This document shows positions 17,187 through 25,725 of a stretch of 64,000 nucleotides of DNA, in pieces. The notes under the pieces were generated by a model, which searched no databases, was not told the origin of the DNA, and was given only the letters and a program-made list of their open reading frames with translations. The position numbers and the translations under genes are program-made. Where the stretch lies: contig NZ_CP032694.1 in assembly GCF_003627755.1 (NCBI RefSeq), positions 3,339,501-3,403,500 on the forward strand, in the 5' to 3' direction. Position 1 is the stretch's first letter. Every line of letters begins with the position of its first letter. The DNA comes from Rhizobium jaguaris. GTDB lineage: Bacteria; Pseudomonadota; Alphaproteobacteria; Rhizobiales; Rhizobiaceae.

Positions 17187-18163
17187 ATGCTCAACATGAC
17201 ACGCCGCACCGTTCTCAGCTCGGCTGCTGCCGCTGCCGCTTTCGGCCTGTCGGCGAGACTGGAATTCATCCCATCACTTGCCAAGGCCGAAACACCGCTG
17301 GAGCCGACCGTCGGCTTCTATCGCTATAAAGTCGGGGATGTCGAAGTCACCGCCATCTATGACGGCATCTGGCGCAAGCCGCATGATCCCGCCTTCATCA
17401 AAACGCCTCCATCGAGGATACGAAGCAAGCGTTGGCCGCCGCCGGCCAAACCACCGAATTCATGCCCATCCCGCTTACCGTCGTCGTCCTGAAGATCGGC
17501 GACCGGCTGGTCATGATGGACGCCGGCTCCGGCGTCGGCCAATGGCAGGCCAATGCCACCCATCTGCCCGCCAACATGGCCGCTGCCGGTATCGACTACA
17601 AGAATATCGATACGGTGATCATCTCGCATTTCCATCCCGACCATGTCTGGGGCCTGATGGAAAAAGGCACGAATGAGCCGGTTTTTGCCCATGCCGAGCT
17701 CATCACCAATGCCGACGAATATAATTGGTGGACGGCACCCGGCCGCGTCGACACATTAGCGGCAGGCCGCAAGGACGCCGGACGCCGTATCGGCGACGTC
17801 TTCCCGAAATGGAAAAACTGGAAGCTGGTCGGCGATGGTGCCGAAGTTGCGCCTGGCGTTCACCTCGTCTCAGCACCCGGTCATACGCCCGGCCATTCCA
17901 CCTTCCTCGTCGCCTCGGGCAAGGAGCAACTTCTGGTCTCCGCCGACATCATGTATGTGCCGGCCTTGCTCGCTCCCCATCCGGATTGGCAAGGCAGCTA
18001 CGACCAGGATGGACCAGCCGCCATCGTCACGCGGCGCAAGCTGATCGACCGCATCATTGCAGACAATATCAAGATTTGCGGTTCGCATTTCCCCTTCCCG
18101 GGCTCCGGCACCTTCGTGAAGGACGGCAATGCCTATGGTTTTACCCCAACGACACAAGCGTGA
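17187..18163 (+). pseudogene. MBL-fold metallo-hydrolase, Tat-exported, with a single-base frameshift
   Basis: The intact protein would have about 325 residues. A twin-arginine signal (TRRTVLSSAAAAAAFGL, ending near AKAE at residue 35) precedes a metallo-beta-lactamase fold with the zinc motif HFHPDHVWG and the later ligands GHTPGHS and SADIM. The reading frame breaks at AAAA (17400-17403). Adding one A restores ...FIKNASIEDTKQALAAAG... and joins the two halves perfectly. As written, the first half ends at 17492 and loses all zinc ligands. AGAGGAG precedes the ATG. The TPR gene follows 19 bases later. The break is either a real mutation or a homopolymer read error. Confidence 0.82.
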
Positions 18164-18182
18164 AAGCTGAAGGAGACATATC

Positions 18183-18659
18183 ATGATCAAATACGCACTC
18201 TTTGGCGCCGCCAGCCTTTGCGCGGTCGTCATCATCCCCGCAGCCGCGGCTCTACCGGCCTTTGCCGTCGACAACATGGAAACCACGGATGCGCCGGATT
18301 TGACTTCCGTTCGCGCCAAGATCGACGCAAAGGATTACGAGGGGGCATTGGCCGAACTGCGCGATCTGGCTGAGGATCACCAGCAGGCAGACGTTTATAA
18401 TCTTCTGGGCTTCACGCTCCGAAAGACCGGCGATTTCAAGACCTCGCTGACCTACTACACCAAGGCGCTGGAGCTGCAGCCCAATCACAAGGGCGCCCGC
18501 GAATATCTCGGCGAGCTCTATGTCGAGACTGGCAACATGGACAAAGCAAACGAACAGCTGGCGACGCTGAAGCAACTTTGCCCAAGCGGCTGCGAAGAGC
18601 TGGAGGACCTGCAAAAGGCAATCGACACCAAGACTGCCAGTGCCAAGGCCGCCAATTAA
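18183..18659 (+). CDS. Secreted/periplasmic tetratricopeptide repeat protein
   Basis: A 158-residue protein with an N-terminal signal peptide (YALFGAASLCAVVIIPAAAALPAFA, cleavage near AFA-VD at residue 28). Two to three TPR units follow between residues 45 and 125; ADVYNLLGFTLRKTGDFKTS and KGAREYLGELYVETGNMDKA are the clearest. Two cysteines in LCPSGCEEL near the C-terminus could form a disulfide in the periplasm. GAAGGAG lies 8 bases before the ATG. It directly follows the metallo-hydrolase gene and probably shares its transcript; TPR proteins of this size usually serve as protein-binding scaffolds. The partner is unknown. Confidence 0.85.
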   Translation: MIKYALFGAASLCAVVIIPAAAALPAFAVDNMETTDAPDLTSVRAKIDAKDYEGALAELRDLAEDHQQADVYNLLGFTLRKTGDFKTSLTYYTKALELQPNHKGAREYLGELYVETGNMDKANEQLATLKQLCPSGCEELEDLQKAIDTKTASAKAAN

Positions 18660-18732
18660 CCCGAGACCCACACGTGCGCCTGTGACATCGAACGACGCCT
18701 CGCAGGCGCACCGCCCCAATGGGAGGTGACAC

Positions 18733-19209
18733 ATGGACTATTTGGAAAATGAAAATGTCATGCATCCAATGGACATGACGCTTCTGGCCGGCCGGCTGTT
18801 GATGGCCTGGATATTCCTGCATGAGGGCATGGCTCTGGCGTTCAATTTCGACGCCGCGGTTACCGCCATGGCGAAGCTTGGCGTTCCAGAGCCGTTGGTT
18901 CTCGCCGTGATCGCGCTGCAGCTTGCCGCGGGCCTTTCCGTAGCCCTCGGTTTGCTGACCCGCCTCGGCGCCCTATCGCTCGGATTGTTCTGCCTTTCGA
19001 CGGCGTTGTTGTTCCACGCGGATTTCGCCAACCACAACGAAATCCTGCATTTCGAGAAGGACTTGGCCATCGCCGGCGGCATGTTCGTTCTAGTGACGGC
19101 GGGCGCCGGCGCACTATCGGTGGATCGCTTTCTCGAACGCCGCATCATGGCCTCTAACGACAAGTCCCCGCGGCCGCTGCGCCGCGCAATCGAAAAAGGC
19201 ATTCTCTGA
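18733..19209 (+). CDS. DoxX family membrane protein
   Basis: A 158-residue inner-membrane protein with four hydrophobic segments. The first, LLAGRLLMAWIFLHEGMAL (about residue 18), is the DoxX signature. ALQLAAGLSVALGLLTRLGAL and the FHADFANHNEILHFEKDLAIAGGM region match the family. DoxX proteins are linked to quinone, thiol or oxidative-stress functions, but the biochemical activity is not settled. GGGAGG precedes the ATG. It is third in the row after the metallo-hydrolase and TPR genes, opposite the ECF/anti-sigma pair, and a strong hairpin follows it, marking the operon end. Confidence 0.87.
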   Translation: MDYLENENVMHPMDMTLLAGRLLMAWIFLHEGMALAFNFDAAVTAMAKLGVPEPLVLAVIALQLAAGLSVALGLLTRLGALSLGLFCLSTALLFHADFANHNEILHFEKDLAIAGGMFVLVTAGAGALSVDRFLERRIMASNDKSPRPLRRAIEKGIL

Positions 19210-19245
19210 ATGTCTCGCAAATATCCATCCACGTGAAATCCGTGT

Positions 19246-19275
19246 CGAAAACAGCCTCAATCGCGGCTGTTTTCG
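19246..19275 (+). terminator. Hairpin terminator after doxX
   Basis: Perfect 11-base arms CGAAAACAGCC and GGCTGTTTTCG with an 8-base loop, 36 bases after the DoxX stop. It separates this operon from the catabolic block that follows. Confidence 0.65.
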
Positions 19276-19290
19276 GCATTTCCACCGATT

Positions 19291-19304
19291 TTTTAAGCTT
19301 AAAA
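19291..19304. promoter_or_regulatory. TTTTAAGCTTAAAA palindromic operator (site 1)
   Basis: A perfect 14-base palindrome 116 bases before the aminotransferase start. Near copies occur at 24526, 32523, 40409 and 40539, all before other units of the same catabolic block. A second inverted repeat, TTGGAT-N4-ATCCAA at 19330-19345, lies between it and the gene. Confidence 0.6.
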
Positions 19305-19419
19305 CTTTTTCCTTGAAATGCATCTCATTTTGGATAACCATCCAAGAATGAAGGGCGACCGGAACGCTGTCATTCGCGACGGAACGCCCCTTTGACATCA
19401 GGCTTCCAGGGAAAGTTCT

Positions 19420-20628
19420 TTGTCTCTTCTGCCACCGCACAGCTTGTCCGAGAAGACACGCGACCGCTACGCCTTCGAGGGCATCCGCGCCCAGATCCGT
19501 GACTTGCGCACTGACAATATCGCCGTGCTTGCCAAGCGCGCCCGCGAGCTCGGCGGCGTCATCCCGCTATGGTTCGGCGAAGGCGATATGGTAACGCCGG
19601 CCTTCATCCGCGACGCCGCCAAGAAGGCGCTCGACGACGGTCAGACCTTCTATGTTCCGAACATGCGCGGCCTGCCGGCGCTCAATGAGGCCCTGTCTGA
19701 CTATCAGACCCAATGGCACGGTCGCCCGATCCCGATCGAGCGCACCACCGTTGCGCCCGGCGGTATGCAGGCCCTCTACATGGCATTGGAGCTGCTCGTC
19801 GATGTCGGCACCAATGTCGTCTACGTCGCGCCGCAATGGCCGAATATCCACAATGCCATCCATCTGATCGGCGGTGAGCCGCGGCCCGTGTCGCTGGATT
19901 TCGACACGGATTGGCGGCTCGATCTCGACAAGCTCTTTGAGCGCTGCGATGCCCGCACCCGCGCCATTTTCCTGTCGACGCCGGCCAATCCGACCGGTTG
20001 GACCGCGACACGCGAAGAAATGCAGGCGCTGCTCGATTTCAGCCGCCGCACTGGCATCTGGATCATTTCCGACGAGGTCTATGCCCGTCTCTATTTCGAC
20101 GGGGGGATAGCACCGTCGATCCTCCAGGTGGCCGAAGATGGCGACCGGGTGATCGCCGTCAACAGCTTCTCCAAGGCCTGGGCGATGACCGGTTGGCGTA
20201 TCGGCTGGCTCACGCACCCATCAAAGATCGCCGATCAGCTCGGCGCGATGACGCAATATGTCAACAGCGGCACGTCTGCGATGATCCAGGCGGGCGCCGC
20301 CGCCGCAATACACGAAGGCGAGCCGCTGGTTGCCGAAATCCGCTCCAGGATCAAGGCTGGCCTCGATCTCGCTTACGAAAAACTGCCGCAGATACCGGGT
20401 ATCATCCTTCCGGAAAAACCGCGCGGCGGCATGTATGCTTTCTTCGCGATTCAGGGCGAAGCCGATGCCACCGCGGTCTGCGAGCGCGTTCTCGAAACAG
20501 CGCGCGTTGGCCTGGCGCCCGGCTATCATTTCGGGGAATCGTCGCGCGCATTCCTGCGCATGTGCACATTCCGGGATACCGAACAGATGCGTATCGCGCT
20601 CGATCGTATGGTCGAGGCCATGAGATGA
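19420..20628 (+). CDS. Pyridoxal phosphate-dependent aminotransferase, class I/II
   Basis: A 402-residue fold-type I aminotransferase. The PLP lysine is in NSFSKAWAMTGWRIGW (about residue 250). STPANPTGW holds the Asn, SDEVYARLYFDG the Asp/Tyr pair, and ESSRAFLRMCTF the C-terminal arginine that binds the substrate carboxylate. The start is TTG at 19420, with AGGGAAAG just before it; no nearby ATG fits the family N-terminus. It is followed by an amino-acid binding protein and permease in the same direction. With IorAB nearby, it could convert an aromatic amino acid to its 2-oxo acid; that role is inference. Confidence 0.88.
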   Translation: MSLLPPHSLSEKTRDRYAFEGIRAQIRDLRTDNIAVLAKRARELGGVIPLWFGEGDMVTPAFIRDAAKKALDDGQTFYVPNMRGLPALNEALSDYQTQWHGRPIPIERTTVAPGGMQALYMALELLVDVGTNVVYVAPQWPNIHNAIHLIGGEPRPVSLDFDTDWRLDLDKLFERCDARTRAIFLSTPANPTGWTATREEMQALLDFSRRTGIWIISDEVYARLYFDGGIAPSILQVAEDGDRVIAVNSFSKAWAMTGWRIGWLTHPSKIADQLGAMTQYVNSGTSAMIQAGAAAAIHEGEPLVAEIRSRIKAGLDLAYEKLPQIPGIILPEKPRGGMYAFFAIQGEADATAVCERVLETARVGLAPGYHFGESSRAFLRMCTFRDTEQMRIALDRMVEAMR

Positions 20629-20706
20629 CGGCCCGCGATAATGCGCGAACCGGCAATACCCGCAGGCACGAGGCGCCTGCGGTCATAACCAGAGGGAGAC
20701 AAACCA

Positions 20707-21504
20707 ATGAATTTTACCCGTCGTAATCTACTGGTCCTAGCGACCGCCGTCGGCCTGGCCGGCGGAAGCCACTTCGCCTATGCCGCCGATGTATTGAATG
20801 TCGGTTCCTATCCGAACAACCCGCCCTTCGAATACAAGACCGCCAATGGCGGTTTCGAAGGCTTCGAGGTCGATGTCGTCAACGAAGCCGCCAAGCGCGC
20901 CGGCATGACGACCAACATCGCCGACTATGGCTTCCAGGCCCTGTTCGCGGCAACGAGCTCCAAGCGCATTGACGTGGCGATCTCGTCCATTACCATCACA
21001 CCGGAACGCCTGAAATCGCAGTCCTTCACGCAGCCCTACTATGACTCCGACATGGGCGTTGCCGCCAAGGAAAGCAGCTCGATCAAGTCGCTCGCTGATC
21101 TCAAGGGCGCGGTTGTCGGCGTACTCTCCGGATCGACGGGTGAAAAATGGGTCAATGACAACAAGGCGGCGCAAGGCTTCGCCGACGTCAAGGGCTACAA
21201 CTCGCAGCAGGACATGTTCCTCGATCTCGGCGCCGGCCGCATCGATGCGGTCGTCAGCGACATCCCCGGCATGCAGTATCTCTTCGTCAAGACTAAGGGC
21301 TTCGCCATCAAGGATCGCATCAAGACCGGCGAACAGTACGGCCTGATGATGACCAAGGACTCGCCGCTCGTCGCCAAGATCAACGATGCCATCACCGCGA
21401 TGAAAAAGGACGGCACGCTGGAAAAGATCCACGAAAAGTGGTTCGGCAGCAAGGCGCCCGCCGGCTCCTCCACCGTGACAGAAATGCCTATCCCCAAGGC
21501 GTGA
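20707..21504 (+). CDS. Amino-acid ABC transporter substrate-binding protein
   Basis: A 265-residue periplasmic family 3 solute-binding protein. An RR-containing signal peptide (FTRRNLLVLATAVGLAGG, cleaved after AYA near residue 27) precedes NPPFEYKTANGGFEGFEVDVV, the class signature. ISSITITPERLKSQSFTQPYY carries the arginine that binds the ligand alpha-carboxylate, and SDIPGMQYLF is near the C-terminal lobe. GAGGGAG is at proper distance before the ATG. The permease gene follows after a strong hairpin at 21536-21556. The ligand is an amino acid or close analogue; the neighbouring aminotransferase suggests a catabolised one. Confidence 0.9.
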   Translation: MNFTRRNLLVLATAVGLAGGSHFAYAADVLNVGSYPNNPPFEYKTANGGFEGFEVDVVNEAAKRAGMTTNIADYGFQALFAATSSKRIDVAISSITITPERLKSQSFTQPYYDSDMGVAAKESSSIKSLADLKGAVVGVLSGSTGEKWVNDNKAAQGFADVKGYNSQQDMFLDLGAGRIDAVVSDIPGMQYLFVKTKGFAIKDRIKTGEQYGLMMTKDSPLVAKINDAITAMKKDGTLEKIHEKWFGSKAPAGSSTVTEMPIPKA

Positions 21505-21535
21505 TCAAAAGATCATTTTCCAGAGCAAATTCTAA

Positions 21536-21556
21536 CGCCGGCCGTTTCGGCCGGCG
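21536..21556. other. GC-rich hairpin between binding-protein and permease genes
   Basis: CGCCGGCCG and CGGCCGGCG form a perfect 9-base stem with a TTT loop and no T tract. Such structures commonly stabilise the mRNA of the binding protein, giving more of it than of the membrane component. Confidence 0.5.
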
Positions 21557-21604
21557 CAATTGTGGTAATAGACCTTCATTTTATTCTGCCTAATGGGAGT
21601 GCCA

Positions 21605-22279
21605 ATGTCGCTCGTCGATACCTTCTTCAACTCCGACGTCATGATTTCGGCCTTCCCTCAATTGCTGCATGGTCTCTGGATGACGCTGGCACTGGGCGTT
21701 GTCAGCATCGTCATCGGTGTTTTGGGCGGCCTGGTCGTCAGCCTGATCCGCCTCTATGCGCCCAAGCCGTTCCAACTGCTGATGGTCGCCTATATCGACA
21801 TCATGCGCGCCATGCCGATGCTGGTGGTGTTGATCCTGATCTATTACGCTTTGCCTTTTGTCGGCATCAGCTTTTCCGCCTGGTGGTCTGCGATCCTGGG
21901 ATTCTCCATCGTGCTCGCCGCCTATTCGGCGGAAGTCTTCCGCTCGGGCATCGAGAGCGTGCCGCGCGGCCAGTTCGAGGCGGCTGCCGCGCTTGGCATT
22001 CCCTTCCTGATAACACTCTACAAGGTCGTGCTGCCGCAAGCGATCCGCATCGTCATTCCGCCGACCACCAGCAACTGCGTCTCGATGTTCAAGGATACGT
22101 CGCTCGCTTCGACCGTGGCGCTGCCGGAGCTTTTGAAAGAAGGGCAGAATGCGCAGGGCTTCTATGCCAATCCCTCGCCGCTAATCATGGCCGCCCTGAT
22201 CTACATCATCCTGCTCTGGCCGATGGTGCGTCTTGTGAGCGTGCTCGAAAAGAGATTCAAGAGCGAGAAGGCGCGGTAA
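21605..22279 (+). CDS. Amino-acid ABC transporter permease (HisM/GlnP type)
   Basis: A 224-residue inner-membrane permease with about five transmembrane helices. The EAA loop EAAAALGIPFLITLYKVVLPQA (core EAAAALGIP, about residue 125) docks with the ATPase. FIDIMRA-like YIDIMRAMPMLVVLILIYYALP is the family motif near residue 65. The ATG at 21605 was chosen over 21593 because GGGAG lies 5 bases before it. It works with the binding protein just upstream. No ATP-binding subunit is encoded here, so it must be supplied elsewhere or shared. The gene ends 10 bases from the converging marR stop. Confidence 0.9.
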   Translation: MSLVDTFFNSDVMISAFPQLLHGLWMTLALGVVSIVIGVLGGLVVSLIRLYAPKPFQLLMVAYIDIMRAMPMLVVLILIYYALPFVGISFSAWWSAILGFSIVLAAYSAEVFRSGIESVPRGQFEAAAALGIPFLITLYKVVLPQAIRIVIPPTTSNCVSMFKDTSLASTVALPELLKEGQNAQGFYANPSPLIMAALIYIILLWPMVRLVSVLEKRFKSEKAR

Positions 22280-22288
22280 GCGCTGCCA

Positions 22289-22804
22289 TTATTCGAAAGC
22301 AGCGCCCGAAAGGTGATTGTTCACGGACGACTTCACCCCGCCTATATCCCTCCACAGCTCGGCGATGATGGCGGGATCGACGTCACCCATCATGTCTCGC
22401 AACCAGCCCTCATGGGCGGCAGCCATGGCCGCGAAGAGCTCCTCGCCCTTCTTTGTCAGCTTGGCGACGGTTACGCGCCGGTCGCCATCGGGCGTCTCGC
22501 GCAGGACAAGTCCGTCCGTTTCCAGCCGCTCCACCAGTCCCGTCACATTGCCGTTGGTGACCATCGTGCGTTTGGAAAGTTCACCGAGCCGCAGACCATC
22601 GCGCTCGCGATAGAGCTGCGCCATCAGGTCGAATTGCGGCAGCGTCGCGCCGAATTCGTTGCGCAGGCGGCGGCGGATTTCCTGTGATATCAGCTTTGTG
22701 GTCGACAGCATGCGCAGCCAGAGCCGCAGCTCCTGCTTTTTGCCCTCTTGCGTCCCCTGGACGATGATTTCCAGATCGACGGTTCCACTTTCGGACTCAG
22801 CCAT
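22289..22804 (-). CDS. MarR family transcriptional regulator
   Basis: A 171-residue MarR regulator. The winged helix runs from about residue 45 to 125. LPQFDLMAQLYRERDGLRLGELSKRTMVTNGNVTGL includes the recognition helix (core MVTNGNVTGLVERLE). The wing is RETPDGDRRVTVAKLT, with the conserved D-x-R-R. Dimerisation helices lie at both ends. MarR proteins usually repress catabolic or efflux genes until an aromatic ligand binds. It is one of two MarR genes in this block and a candidate binder of the TTTTAAGCTTAAAA-like sites. TCATATATGA about 30 bases upstream could be its own operator. Confidence 0.9.
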   Translation of the reverse strand: MAESESGTVDLEIIVQGTQEGKKQELRLWLRMLSTTKLISQEIRRRLRNEFGATLPQFDLMAQLYRERDGLRLGELSKRTMVTNGNVTGLVERLETDGLVLRETPDGDRRVTVAKLTKKGEELFAAMAAAHEGWLRDMMGDVDPAIIAELWRDIGGVKSSVNNHLSGAAFE

Positions 22805-22902
22805 GATGTCAGCTCAAATTACCGCGTTGCAATTTCATATATGAACGGTCTACGGAGCAATATTTCAAATGTCAAAGGTTTACGCATCAAGCCCGAAAAG
22901 GT

Positions 22903-24471
22903 TCATTTAGCCAGCATTTTCCCCAGCAAGAAACCGGAGCCGGCACCCGTGCCCGCACCCGGCCAGGTTGAAGCGCCGCACATATAAAGCGAACCGACGG
23001 GTGTCTTGTAGCGCGAATAGCCGGCGACAGGGCGAAACAGAAAATTCTGGTCGAGATGGTGGCTGCCGGAAAGATTGTCGCCCCCGATCAGATTGGGATT
23101 TTCACGTTCGAGATCGACAGGCGAAAACACCGAACGGCCCAATATCTTGCCGCGCAGACCCGGTGCATAGCGCTCGATGATCTCGAGCACGCGCTCGGCA
23201 TAGACATCCTTCACCTCGTCCCAATTCCGCCCGCCGATCTCGCCCGTCGCATCGCGGCTGAATTCCGCCGGCAGGACACGCACCTGCACCCAGAGTATAT
23301 GCTGGCCACCCGGCGCTCGCGACGGATCGATAGCCGTTGGCTGGCCGACCACCAATACCGGCTCGGCCGGCAAAAGCCCGCCCATCGCCTCGGCATAGAC
23401 ACGCGACATCATCTCCATATCCGGCGCGATGTGGACATAGGCGAATGTCTTGAGCTCCTCGCCCGCCGTCCAATCCGGCAGGCCGGAGAGCGCCAGATGG
23501 ATCATCATCGTGCCAGGTCCGGCGCGGAAACGGGCGAGCCTGCGCTCGAATTCCTGGCAGGAAGCATCCTGATCGAGGAGCTTTCCGAACAGGATCTGCG
23601 GGTGAATATTGGCGATGACGGCGCGCTTGGCTTCATAACGGCGTCCGTCGGCGAGTACAACACCGGTCGCCTTGCCGCCGGAGGTGACGATCTTGTCGAC
23701 ACGCGTGCCGAGCATCAGCTCACCACCCTTGGCTTTGAGCACACCGACCATCGCCTTGACGATCGTATCGGCGCCCCCTTTGCCGACCACCATGCCAAAA
23801 GCCTGATTGGCCATGGATTCAAGATAGGGGAAAAGCGCACCGCCAGCGACATCCGGTGCGAAATCGAGATGCAGGCCCCAGGCGGCCATCATCGTCTTGA
23901 GCTTAGCATTCTGGAATCGCGCATCGAGAAAATCGCGCGGCGAAGCAAACAGCATGCGTGCGGTTTCGTAGAGCCAGCCGGCCCCCTTCGCCCGCCAGGC
24001 CTTCCAGACGACCCGTGCGGCCGCCGCCGACGGCATCGGCGCACCGAGCAAGCCGAAAATATGCGGCGCATCCGAACCGAATTCCGACAGCATGGCCCGC
24101 CAGGCGGCGGCATCCTGCGGCGAGATATCGGCGATCGCACCCGTCGTCTTTTCCAGATCGGTGCTGACGCCGAGATAAGTGCCGTCGCGGAAGACGCTAG
24201 CAAAACAATCGGCTGCCGGAACGAAGCCGAGACCTGCAGCTGTCAACTCATTCTTGTACTCAGCGAAAAAGGCGGAGCCGGCGAACATCGAGAGGTTCAT
24301 GGCGCAGAGGTCATGCCGAAAACCAGGCAGCGTCACCTCGCGGGTTTTCACCGCACCGCCCGGCTCGGCATTGCCCTCGATGACGGCGACCTTCCAGCCC
24401 TTCGCCGCCAGATGCACCGCCGCTGCCAGGCCATTGTGACCGGCACCCACAATGATCGCATCATAGCTCAT
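22903..24471 (-). CDS. NAD(P)/FAD-dependent oxidoreductase, phytoene desaturase-like
   Basis: A 522-residue flavoprotein of the CrtI/phytoene-dehydrogenase superfamily. The N-terminal dinucleotide loop is IVGAGHNGLAAAVHLAAKG (residues 7-25), followed by the acidic strand end IEGNAEPGGAVKT. A C-terminal FAD block (LYMCGASTWPGAGTGAGSGF) closes the fold. The same architecture and C-terminal motif recur in the gene at 25726, so the two are paralogues on either side of the cyclase gene. Bacterial members outside carotenoid synthesis oxidise varied hydrophobic substrates. Here oxidation of an indolic intermediate is possible but is inference. It is divergent from the cyclase gene. Confidence 0.82.
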   Translation of the reverse strand: MSYDAIIVGAGHNGLAAAVHLAAKGWKVAVIEGNAEPGGAVKTREVTLPGFRHDLCAMNLSMFAGSAFFAEYKNELTAAGLGFVPAADCFASVFRDGTYLGVSTDLEKTTGAIADISPQDAAAWRAMLSEFGSDAPHIFGLLGAPMPSAAAARVVWKAWRAKGAGWLYETARMLFASPRDFLDARFQNAKLKTMMAAWGLHLDFAPDVAGGALFPYLESMANQAFGMVVGKGGADTIVKAMVGVLKAKGGELMLGTRVDKIVTSGGKATGVVLADGRRYEAKRAVIANIHPQILFGKLLDQDASCQEFERRLARFRAGPGTMMIHLALSGLPDWTAGEELKTFAYVHIAPDMEMMSRVYAEAMGGLLPAEPVLVVGQPTAIDPSRAPGGQHILWVQVRVLPAEFSRDATGEIGGRNWDEVKDVYAERVLEIIERYAPGLRGKILGRSVFSPVDLERENPNLIGGDNLSGSHHLDQNFLFRPVAGYSRYKTPVGSLYMCGASTWPGAGTGAGSGFLLGKMLAK

Positions 24472-24871
24472 TGATTGATCCCTCTTATATCGTGATTATT
24501 ATTGTCACATGCATACATTTTGAGCTTTAAGCTTCAAGTACCTGTGACGGAAAATCGCCATCACAGGCCACAACCAGATGTCGTTTTCGCAGGAAAATAG
24601 CGCATAAATGGCCTTTATTTTCCGGGAATTGCGTGGGTTGCATGGGGCGGATGGCTTGTGCCATTTTTGGCCCTTGGGATACCGGTGGAATGCTTGCATT
24701 ATCATATATTGTGACATAGGCTCGCCCTCATCCAGTCGCCGCAGCACAGCTTTACGATGAGAGGAATCGCGCTGTGCGCTCGGCGGTAATGGCTTTCGAA
24801 CTTGGCCCTGAAGCGAAGATCCCAGCAGGGCTTTTTCGGATAGGGCCACGTCAAACTAAGGGGAACGCAAC
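24472..24871. promoter_or_regulatory. 400-base divergent regulatory gap with operator site 2
   Basis: No convincing gene is present. TTTAAGCTTCAA at 24526-24537 matches site 1 at 11 of 12 bases and lies inside a wider imperfect palindrome (TTGAGCTTTAAGCTTCAA). It sits 55-66 bases before the flavoprotein start. The other half of the gap should hold the cyclase promoter. Confidence 0.5.
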
Positions 24872-25654
24872 ATGACCACCAATACTCTTGCCAGCCTAGC
24901 CACGGCCCTCGTTTCGGGCTCCATCAAGGTCGTCGACCTGACGGCACCGCTCGGCCCCGAAACACCGGTGCTCTACCTGCCGCCACAGTTCGGCAAGAAC
25001 ACGCCGTCGGTCAAAGTGCACCAGATTTCCGAATATAATCAGGATGGTCCGTTTTGGGCCTGGAACTGGCTGGAACTCGGGGAGCACACCGGCACGCATT
25101 TCGACGCGCCCTGCCACTGGATCACCGGCAAGGACAATCCGAACAATACCACCGACACCATCCCGCCGCAGAACTTCGTCGCCCCGGTCAACGTCATCGA
25201 CCGCTCGAAGGAAGCTGCCGCCAATCCCGACTATCTGCTAACGGTCGACAGTATCAAGGAATGGGAAGCTGAGCATGGCGCAATCGAACCCGGCACCTGG
25301 GTGCTGCTGCGCACCGACTGGTACAAGCGCAACGGCTCGACCGAAACCTTCCTCAACGCCGACGAAAACGGCCCGCATTCGCCGGGGCCGACTGCAGAAG
25401 CGATCGAATATCTGCTGACCAAGGGCATCATCGGCTGGGGTTCGGAAACGATCGGCACCGACGCCGGTTCGGCCGGAGGCATGAACCCGCCCTTCCCGGC
25501 TCACAATCTGATGCACAAGAACAACCGCTACGGCCTCGCCAGCCTCTCAAACCTCGATCAGCTTCCGGCCAAGGGCGCCGTATTGATCGCCGCGCCGCTG
25601 AAGTTCGTCAAGGGTACGGGCTCTCCGGTGCGCGCGCTGGCCTTGATTGCCTGA
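24872..25654 (+). CDS. Cyclase family protein, isatin hydrolase-like metal-dependent hydrolase
   Basis: A 260-residue member of the cyclase/kynurenine formamidase superfamily. The metal-binding motif H-x-G-T-H-x-D-x-P-x-H is complete as HTGTHFDAPCHW (about residue 72). The length and the surrounding GKDNPNNTTDTIPP region resemble isatin hydrolase, which opens isatin to isatinate on the indole-acetate to anthranilate route, more than the shorter KynB formamidases. AAGGGGAAC precedes the ATG. It lies between two related flavoproteins and in the same block as an aminobenzoate-type CoA ligase, so a ring-opening or amide-hydrolysing step leading to anthranilate is plausible. The substrate is inferred. 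Confidence 0.8.
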   Translation: MTTNTLASLATALVSGSIKVVDLTAPLGPETPVLYLPPQFGKNTPSVKVHQISEYNQDGPFWAWNWLELGEHTGTHFDAPCHWITGKDNPNNTTDTIPPQNFVAPVNVIDRSKEAAANPDYLLTVDSIKEWEAEHGAIEPGTWVLLRTDWYKRNGSTETFLNADENGPHSPGPTAEAIEYLLTKGIIGWGSETIGTDAGSAGGMNPPFPAHNLMHKNNRYGLASLSNLDQLPAKGAVLIAAPLKFVKGTGSPVRALALIA

Positions 25655-25661
25655 TGAACTT

Positions 25662-25695
25662 AAAGGGTCAGAGCGCGGGGACGCTTTGACCCTTT
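25662..25695. terminator. Long hairpin after the cyclase gene
   Basis: Arms AAAGGGTCAGAGCG and CGCTTTGACCCTTT pair over 14 positions with one G-T wobble and a 6-base loop, 8 bases after the cyclase stop. There is no T tract, so partial termination or mRNA protection are both possible. Confidence 0.45.
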
Positions 25696-25725
25696 CTCGC
25701 ATTCCTCTTTGCCCAGGGCGGCGGC

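Noticed and set aside
17395..17410. Programmed -1 ribosomal frameshift in the metallo-hydrolase gene
   Set aside because: The site ATC AAA ACG is not a classical X-XXY-YYZ slippery heptamer, and I see no stimulatory structure just downstream; a simple deletion or read error is more economical.
24505..24849. Possible 114-residue leftward gene in the gap before the cyclase gene
   Set aside because: No domain or good ribosome site is seen, and the stretch contains an operator-like palindrome and divergent promoters.
25662..25695. AAAGGGTCA/TGACCCTTT as another copy of the shared operator
   Set aside because: Its arms do not resemble TTTTAAGCTTAAAA and it lies just after a stop codon, so it is better read as an RNA hairpin.
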